This document shows, one piece after another, positions 57,296-61,850 of a stretch of 61,850 bases of DNA. The first letter of the stretch is position 1. Every line of letters begins with the position of its first letter. The translations under genes and the position numbers were made by a program. Source of the stretch: an uncultured Dysosmobacter sp. (lineage in GTDB: Bacteria; Bacillota; Clostridia; Oscillospirales; Oscillospiraceae); NCBI RefSeq assembly GCF_947631635.1, contig NZ_CANRMB010000017.1, positions 1-61,850 of the forward strand, read 5' to 3'. The notes under the pieces were generated by a model. It saw nothing but the letters and a program-made list of their open reading frames with translations. It searched no databases and had not been told where the DNA came from.

Positions 57296-57798
57296 ATGAA
57301 AGACCGCAAAAATTTGTTTCTTCTGGTGATTTTCGTTGCTTTCCTGGCGGTAGTTCTGCCCATGGTGTCCATCCCCGCGGACATCGGCGGACACAGCTAC
57401 ACCGGCGGCATCTACGACCCGGACACCGGCGAACAAATCGAAGCCGTCACAGTTGAACTTTCTGGCAAGCGCATCTATACACTGGGGTAGGATCAATTCG
57501 ATCTGGACGGCCGCATCGTCATCGAGGCTGAGACCTTCCAAAACCACAGTGACCTGGGTATGTACTTTGACGAGTCCCTGGGCGGCTGGACCCACGGCCC
57601 GTGCAGCTTCGGTGCTTTTAACCATGGCTGGAACGGCTATGACAATGCCGTTCTCGCTTACCGGAACAGCTATTCCGCTCTGGTCCTCCCCCTGCGAAAG
57701 GATGGCCGCACCCTGTACCTCTCCGCCGTGGAGGATGAAGCGGCCCAACGCCCCAGGACGCCCTGACGGACTTTCTCACCGCCATGGGCCGGGTATAA
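57296..57798 (+). pseudogene. Broken gene for a membrane-anchored protein
   Basis: It starts well (AAAGGGGCC then ATG; signal anchor LFLLVIFVAFLAVVLPMVSI), but TAG at 57488-57490 interrupts the frame. The same frame then continues with clear protein-like text (FDLDGRIVIEAETFQNHSDL, GFGAFNHGWNGYDNAV-like) to about 57738. There a one-base shift is needed to reach the natural-looking end TPQDALTDFLTAMGRV and TAA at 57796. With two lesions it is dead rather than recoded. Family not recognised. Confidence 0.75.
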
Positions 57799-57804
57799 AA
57801 CAAC

Positions 57805-57836
57805 AAAACCGTCCGGCACTCCCGCCGGGCGGTTTT
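57805..57836 (+). terminator. Terminator after the broken gene
   Basis: AAAACCGTCCGGC pairs with GCCGGGCGGTTTT around ACTCCC. Repeat copy 3 follows at once. Confidence 0.85.
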
Positions 57837-58020
57837 ATAATCAAATAACTTGAAAAGTGGTAAAACCACTTTTCAAGTATCACAGCGCGCATGCGCTGTG
57901 GCAGGCCGCAAAAGCGGTCTTGATTTGGATTTCATAGTCATTCACCGTGCGCTTTGCACAGGTCGGGCATTGCCCGCTTGAAAAACAGCTTTGCTGTTTT
58001 TCAAGTTCATTGACTATATT
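57837..58020 (+). repeat. Multi-hairpin intergenic repeat, copy 3 (most complete)
   Basis: ATAATCAAATA, then hairpin A (ACTTGAAAAGTGGT/ACCACTTTTCAAGT), B (CACAGCGC/GCGCTGTG), C (GGCCGC/GCGGTC with a different loop from copies 1 and 2), TTGATTTGGATTTCATAGTC, D (TGTGCAAAGC region), E (CGGGCA/TGCCCG) and F (TTGAAAAACAGC/GCTGTTTTTCAA), closed by an outer AGTCA/TGACT stem. Stems persist while sequences differ between copies. The rest of the gap to the sigma gene (58021-58116) holds only its leader. Confidence 0.88.
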
Positions 58021-58116
58021 CTTCTATCCCCAGCGGGACAAATAAAATTTTTTAAATGTTGCACCGTTTTGCAGTTTCCCATCGTATCCATTATGAAGGA
58101 GAAAGGAGGCCAACGG

Positions 58117-58629
58117 ATGACGGATCAGGAATTGCTGACACAGCTGGACCATACCCCCGACGCGGCGCTGACAGAACTGACCGCGCGGTACGCGCCCCTG
58201 GCGGCGGCCATTGCCGGACGGGTGCTGCCGGGACGGCAGGAGGATATCGAGGAGATCGCCGCCGACACCCTCATCAAGATCTGGCAGGCCGGAGATTCCC
58301 TGGCGGCGGAGACCCTGCGGGGGTTCGTCATCACCACGGCCCGGAATCTGGCCATCGACCGCTGGCGGGTCCTGCGCCGCCGGGCAGAGGCGCCGCTGTT
58401 CGACAATGACGCTGAGGACTCCGCGTTTTTGGAACAGCATGTGCTTGGCTCCCTGCTGGCGGAATACATCCGCGCCCTCTCCCCGCCGGACGGCGAGATC
58501 TTTCTCCGGCATTATCTGCTGTTGGAAACGGCGGCGGAGATCGGCGCTCGGTATGCGCTGACGGAATCCGCCGTCCGCGCCCGGCTCCACCGGGTCCGGA
58601 AGCTGCTGCAAAAGGAGGTGCCCCTATGA
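58117..58629 (+). CDS. ECF-type sigma factor
   Basis: 170 residues. Region 2 (ARYAPLAAAIAGRVLPGRQE, DIEEIAADTLIKIWQAG, GFVITTARNLAIDRWR) and region 4 (LSPPDGEIFLRHYLLLETAA, EIGARYALTESAVRARLHRV) are both present. The start at 58117 follows AAAGGAGG; a longer in-frame start lies in the repeat. Its stop overlaps the next ATG (ATGA), the usual arrangement with a cognate anti-sigma factor. Confidence 0.93.
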   Translation: MTDQELLTQLDHTPDAALTELTARYAPLAAAIAGRVLPGRQEDIEEIAADTLIKIWQAGDSLAAETLRGFVITTARNLAIDRWRVLRRRAEAPLFDNDAEDSAFLEQHVLGSLLAEYIRALSPPDGEIFLRHYLLLETAAEIGARYALTESAVRARLHRVRKLLQKEVPL

Positions 58630-59705
58630 ATGCGTGGTATGAACTGACCAGCGAACTGGAGACCGATACTCCCCCGTTGGATGAGATGTCCCGCGCCCGC
58701 ATCGAAAAAAAGGTCCGCGCCGCCCTGCCTCGCAGGCGGAAGCGCCGCTGGGCGGCGGCGGTCATCGCGGCGGCGCTGGTGCTGTCCGCCTGCGGCTATG
58801 CCGCTGTCACCGGGCAGTTCTCCCAGTGGTTCTGGAACAGAGCCGCCGATGTCCAGACTCCGGAGGCCTCCGAGGACCTGCTGTCCAGCATGGGCACGGT
58901 CATCGGTCAGAGCCAGACGGTGGACGGCGTGACCATGACGCTGCATGGAGCACTGTGGGATAGAGGCACGCTGATGCTGTCCCTGTCGATGGATGGAGCC
59001 GAGATGCCCACCTACTATGATGAAAGCAGCGGGGACTCCTGGCTCTGGTTTTCAGAGCACCAGATGGAGTCCGCTCTCCGGGAAGCGCATCCAGATCTGC
59101 CGGATGCTGATCTGCAGAAGTACATGGACTCTGTGCGGTCCTTTATCGGGCGTCCAACGATCACGTATCTCTATAACCGGCAGACGGATACCTGCTATTT
59201 GCAGGTGCAGAACAACTCCATCACCTCCCAAAATGACCAGGACGAGTTGACACTTCATTTGGAAAATCTGAAATGTGGAAATACCACGCTGAAGGGTCCC
59301 TTTGAATTCACGTTTATTGTGGAGAAAAAATCCGTGGAGCTGGTCTATGAGGGCGATGTGACCCTGGAACCCATGGAGGGCGTTCCCATCCGGGTCACAA
59401 AGGTCACCATCTCTCCCTTCTATGCCGAGGTCGCTTTTGCGGGCCTGGAACCGCTGCCGGAGGAGGATGGCGAGGATAGTGGAAACGATTTTGGTCCAAA
59501 ATTGGAGGCGCTCCGGATCAATGGGCAGGAGGCCGCGGGCATTGCCAGCCAGCATGGCAGCCGTCTGGAAAAACAGGAGGATGGCAGTTGGGGCGGCTCC
59601 ACCAAAACAGGCCCCTTCCACCGGGTATTGAACCCTGCCGCGGTGGAGGCCATCCGGGTCAACGACGTCTGGCTGGATCTGGACCAGCTGGATCTGGTCC
59701 AGTGA
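58626..59705 (+). CDS. DUF4179-like membrane anti-sigma partner
   Basis: 359 residues. A short cytoplasmic N region (MNAWYELTSELETDTPPLDE, MSRARIEKKVRAAL), one membrane helix (WAAAVIAAALVLSACGYAAV) and a large outer domain of predicted beta structure, as in DUF4179 proteins encoded with ECF sigma factors. Probably holds the sigma factor at the membrane until an outside signal arrives. A CG dipeptide in the helix resembles a lipobox but is not at a normal signal-peptide position. Coupled to the sigma gene by 4 bp. Confidence 0.82.
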   Translation: MNAWYELTSELETDTPPLDEMSRARIEKKVRAALPRRRKRRWAAAVIAAALVLSACGYAAVTGQFSQWFWNRAADVQTPEASEDLLSSMGTVIGQSQTVDGVTMTLHGALWDRGTLMLSLSMDGAEMPTYYDESSGDSWLWFSEHQMESALREAHPDLPDADLQKYMDSVRSFIGRPTITYLYNRQTDTCYLQVQNNSITSQNDQDELTLHLENLKCGNTTLKGPFEFTFIVEKKSVELVYEGDVTLEPMEGVPIRVTKVTISPFYAEVAFAGLEPLPEEDGEDSGNDFGPKLEALRINGQEAAGIASQHGSRLEKQEDGSWGGSTKTGPFHRVLNPAAVEAIRVNDVWLDLDQLDLVQ

Positions 59706-59724
59706 CGGAAGCACCCTATCGAAA

Positions 59725-59758
59725 AACGAGGAGCGCCTTTTTCAGGCGCTCCTCGTTT
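59725..59758. terminator. Bidirectional terminator
   Basis: ACGAGGAGCGCC pairs with GGCGCTCCTCGT around TTTTTCA, A run before and TTT after. It serves the sigma operon and the convergent ATP-grasp gene. Confidence 0.85.
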
Positions 59759-59768
59759 CCCTGTGTGA

Positions 59769-60971
59769 TCACACCTCCGCCGGGGCCAGCTCAAAGGCAG
59801 TCTGAACGAAATCGTCCACCTCCTCCAAGGTGTCGAAACAGGCGATGGCCACCTGGTTGCCCATGGTGCCCGCCAGGGCGTCCGGCATCCGGGTGAACAG
59901 CCGGGCATGGGCGCCGCATTGCTCCTCCAGCTCCGGCAGGGTGCGGACGTAGTGGTTCTCGTCCCGCCGTCCGGCGTATACACAGTAGCTGTGGGGGCCG
60001 TCGTATGTATGCCGCAACTCGTCGAAGGCCACCATGTCCGCCCAGATCTGATACACATCGGCGCTCTGGCCAAAGTTCAGCATATCCGGCGTGAATCCGC
60101 CGGCAGGACGCATGTTGACCTCCAGAGCCACGATGTCGCCCTTTTGGCCCAGGCCCTCCTTGCCCTCGGTGAGGCGGAAAAACTCCAGATGGAAGAACCG
60201 GCTGGACGCGCCGAAGGCCTTCAGCGTGGCCTTTCCAGCCACCTCCATATCGGCGGGCACCTCCTTGTCCACGTAATAATAGGTGGGCACGCCCTCGTTC
60301 ACCATGTCCATGATGGAATTCCGGGTGATGTGGCTGGCGGCGAAAAGGACCTCCCCCTTGGAATTGCACACGCCGTCATAGGTGGTAACGAAGCCGGACA
60401 CGAACTCCTCCATCAGATAGGGCACGGCGGGCGGGTCCTGAAAAAATGCGGCCATGTCCTCGTCGCTCTTCAGCTTCCAGGTGGCAATGGCCCCCACGCC
60501 GTTATCCGGCTTGACAATGATGGGATACCCCACCTCCCTGGCAAAGGCAAAGCCCGCCTCCGCCGTGGTGACCGGCGCGCACCTGGCGCAGGGCACCCCC
60601 GCCTTCCGGTAGTACGCCTTCATGGCCAGCTTGCTCTTGTATTTTTCGATCTCATGGGATTTCAGGCCGGTGGTGATATTGAAGTCCGTCCGCAGGGCTG
60701 CGTCCAGCTCCAGCCAGTATTCGTTGTTGCTCTCCACCCAGTCGATCTTGCCGTACTGCCCGGTGAAGTAGCCCACGGCCCGCAGGACTTGGTCATAGTT
60801 CTCCAGGCTGTCCACCCGGTAGTACTCCGTCAGCGCCTTTTTCAGGTCCGGGTGCAGGGAGTCATACGAGGCGTCGCCCACGCCCAGCACATTGACGCCG
60901 TTCTCCCGCAGGCGGATGCAGAACCAGCGGTATGCCTCGGGAAAGTTTGGGGAGATAAAGACGAAATTCAT
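59769..60971 (-). CDS. ATP-grasp domain protein
   Basis: 400 residues. Pre-ATP-grasp N domain (MNFVFISPNFPEAYRWFCIR), then ATP-grasp (KYKSKLAMKAYYRKAGVPCA, GYPIIVKPDNGVGAIATWKL, VPYLMEEFVSGFVTTYDGV) with the metal-binding VALEVNMRPAGGFTPDML near the C terminus. It belongs to the carboxylate-amine ligase type that activates a carboxylate as acyl phosphate. Substrates unknown. It has its own promoter (61014-61042) and no biosynthetic neighbours. Confidence 0.88.
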   Translation of the reverse strand: MNFVFISPNFPEAYRWFCIRLRENGVNVLGVGDASYDSLHPDLKKALTEYYRVDSLENYDQVLRAVGYFTGQYGKIDWVESNNEYWLELDAALRTDFNITTGLKSHEIEKYKSKLAMKAYYRKAGVPCARCAPVTTAEAGFAFAREVGYPIIVKPDNGVGAIATWKLKSDEDMAAFFQDPPAVPYLMEEFVSGFVTTYDGVCNSKGEVLFAASHITRNSIMDMVNEGVPTYYYVDKEVPADMEVAGKATLKAFGASSRFFHLEFFRLTEGKEGLGQKGDIVALEVNMRPAGGFTPDMLNFGQSADVYQIWADMVAFDELRHTYDGPHSYCVYAGRRDENHYVRTLPELEEQCGAHARLFTRMPDALAGTMGNQVAIACFDTLEEVDDFVQTAFELAPAEV

Positions 60972-61013
60972 GGGAAGCCCTCCTGTCCGTGATTTATCGC
61001 TTTATGGTATTGA

Positions 61014-61042
61014 ATTATAGCCTCGCTGCGGAAAAAATGCAA
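61014..61042 (-). promoter_or_regulatory. Promoter of the ATP-grasp gene
   Basis: On the minus strand TTGCAT (61037-61042) and TATAAT (61014-61019) are 17 bp apart, about 42 bp before the start codon. Confidence 0.7.
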
Positions 61043-61103
61043 GGGAAAATCCGCCCAGTTCCGACAGGGGCCGGGATTTCCGGGAAAAGGCGCAGGGATG
61101 GGA

Positions 61104-61132
61104 TTGCGTACAGGCGGCATCTATGCTATCAT
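61104..61132 (+). promoter_or_regulatory. Promoter of the RNHCP gene
   Basis: TTGCGT (61104-61109) and TATCAT (61127-61132) with a 17-bp spacer, ahead of the mini-frame at 61176 and the RNHCP gene. Confidence 0.55.
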
Positions 61133-61175
61133 CAGGCTGTGCCGCAGGCAAATTGATCAAAAAGGAGCATGTCTT

Positions 61176-61211
61176 GTGAAGTATTATTTTGATACGGTGG
61201 TTGTCCGCTGA
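61176..61211 (+). other. Possible 11-codon leader frame
   Basis: GTG 61176 with AAAAGGAG upstream opens MKYYFDTVVVR and stops at 61209. It lies in the leader of the RNHCP gene, 70 bp before its start. It may be a leader peptide or the stump of a lost gene; nothing else supports either. Confidence 0.3.
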
Positions 61212-61281
61212 CCGGGAGGTTTGCGCGGACCATCACAGGCCTCCCAAAAGAAACCTATGAATTTTTGAGGAGGACACCCCT

Positions 61282-61710
61282 ATGGATCAGGGAAGGAAAC
61301 AAAAGTCATTTAAAAAAGGATATTACAGGACCCACGCCTGCCGGGAGGTATTTACCTGTGAGGCGTGCGGAAGGCTGGTGGTGCCGGAAGGCGCTGGAAG
61401 CGGCCATCGGAATCACTGCCCCAACTGCCTCACCAGCCTCCATGTGGACAAGGAGCCGGGCGACCGCATGTCGGACTGCGGCGGACAGATGGAGCCGATC
61501 GGCGTATGGGTGCGGAAGGGCGGTGAATGGGCGCTGATCCACCGCTGCCGCCGCTGCGGCAGGCTGAATTCCAACCGGGTGGCGGCGGACGACAATCCCA
61601 TAAAGTTGCTGTCCATTGCCATGAAGCCTCTGGCTTCGCCGCCGTTCCCGCTGGAACGCATCGAGGGGCTGACGGACCTGCTGGCCGGAAGCAGCAGTTT
61701 GGAAGCGTAA
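61282..61710 (+). CDS. RNHCP-type zinc-ribbon protein
   Basis: 142 residues. Two zinc-ribbon halves, FTCEACGRLVVPEGAGSGHR with NHCPNCLTSLHVD, and HRCRRCGRLNSNRVAADDNP. The RNHCPNCL-like stretch (here HRNHCPNCLTSLHVD) names the family. Presumably RNA or nucleic-acid binding; function not established. GAGGAGG sits 8 bp before the ATG. Ends at its own terminator. Confidence 0.9.
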   Translation: MDQGRKQKSFKKGYYRTHACREVFTCEACGRLVVPEGAGSGHRNHCPNCLTSLHVDKEPGDRMSDCGGQMEPIGVWVRKGGEWALIHRCRRCGRLNSNRVAADDNPIKLLSIAMKPLASPPFPLERIEGLTDLLAGSSSLEA

Positions 61711-61722
61711 GTCCACCGCTGT

Positions 61723-61755
61723 GAGGGTATCCGGTTTCCCGGATGCCCTCTTTTT
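61723..61755 (+). terminator. Terminator after the RNHCP gene
   Basis: GAGGGTATCCGG pairs with CCGGATGCCCTC around TTTC, followed by TTTTT. Confidence 0.9.
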
Positions 61756-61850
61756 ATGTCCCGCGGCGCCAAGCGGGGAGTGTCCAAAATAAAGATTTGA
61801 TGATATAATAAGGGATATGAGGAAACAGACAAAAGAGGCATGGAAGAAAT

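Noticed and set aside
45854..57798. Genome-wide recoding of TAG as an amino acid, suggested by two in-frame TAG codons
   Set aside because: TAG ends spoVFB, the 10068 lipoprotein, the 38728 gene and apeB directly before terminators or hairpins. The 57296 gene also has a frameshift. Two pseudogenes explain the data better.
61804..61850. A new gene starting at the right edge (ATG at 61817 or 61840)
   Set aside because: A TATAAT at 61804-61809 would put the transcript start at or beyond the first ATG, and neither ATG has a properly spaced binding site. The window ends before this can be judged.

Overview
The window reads as chromosome of a strictly anaerobic, endospore-forming, GC-rich member of the Clostridia, most like the gut Oscillospiraceae (Flavonifractor/Lawsonibacter type; genus not resolved). 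The case for this is: both dipicolinate synthase subunits, an alpha/beta-type small acid-soluble spore protein with a sigma-G-like promoter, the anaerobic ribonucleotide reductase pair nrdD/nrdG, an NfnAB-type transhydrogenase, strong AGGAGG ribosome binding sites, and the ylxM-ffh-rpsP-ylqC and rimM-trmD blocks. I saw no rRNA, tRNA, CRISPR array, prophage or intact transposase gene.

Layout. 0.3-9.6 kb: TetR regulator, spoVFA-spoVFB, a YjjG-like phosphatase, an HD hydrolase coupled to a repeat-containing lipoprotein, cca, murC and a YbaK-type deacylase. 9.6-14.3 kb: a partly AT-rich island of secreted or membrane proteins of unknown role headed by an XRE regulator, with signs of decay. 14.3-14.7 kb: a hairpin-packed non-coding stretch. 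14.7-18.5 kb: nfnAB, a Crp/Fnr regulator and a CBS protein. 18.5-28.6 kb: a YheO/DauR-like regulator diverging from ygeY, ygeW, arcC and a BMP-type (nucleoside/purine) ABC transporter. This is plausibly part of an anaerobic purine/ureide degradation route that ends in carbamoyl phosphate and ATP. 28.9-36.1 kb: PAP2, folD, lgt, a ymfF/ymfH-like peptidase pair, a dipeptidase and a shortened DUF819 protein. 36.4-42.3 kb: the SRP/ribosome-maturation operon, split between ylqC and rimM by a 2.3-kb insertion that includes a ~1-kb inverted-repeat element. 42.3-47.5 kb: small membrane proteins, an M18 aminopeptidase, an XRE regulator with three operator copies next to a membrane gene broken by an amber codon, and a Cof-type phosphatase. 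47.7-50.9 kb: an acyl-CoA dehydrogenase/EtfA-like/rubredoxin fusion followed by a flavodiiron protein. 51-55 kb: ECF transporter S component, nrdD and nrdG. 55.2-61.8 kb: SASP, Rrf2 regulator, malic enzyme, a broken gene, an ECF sigma factor with its DUF4179-type partner, an ATP-grasp enzyme and an RNHCP zinc-ribbon protein.

The most interesting items are: (1) the acyl-CoA dehydrogenase-EtfA-rubredoxin fusion beside a flavodiiron protein with complete iron ligands, which suggests a short electron chain from acyl-CoA to oxygen; (2) the ~1-kb element at 39.93-40.94 kb, with ~135-bp inverted ends and a ~153-bp non-coding tandem repeat; (3) a multi-hairpin repeat present three times, each time just behind an intrinsic terminator and in the same orientation; and (4) an alternating ~42-bp repeat array with terminal inverted repeats between ygeY and ygeW.

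All functional calls come from reading the sequence and from remembered family motifs. No database search or structure prediction was run.
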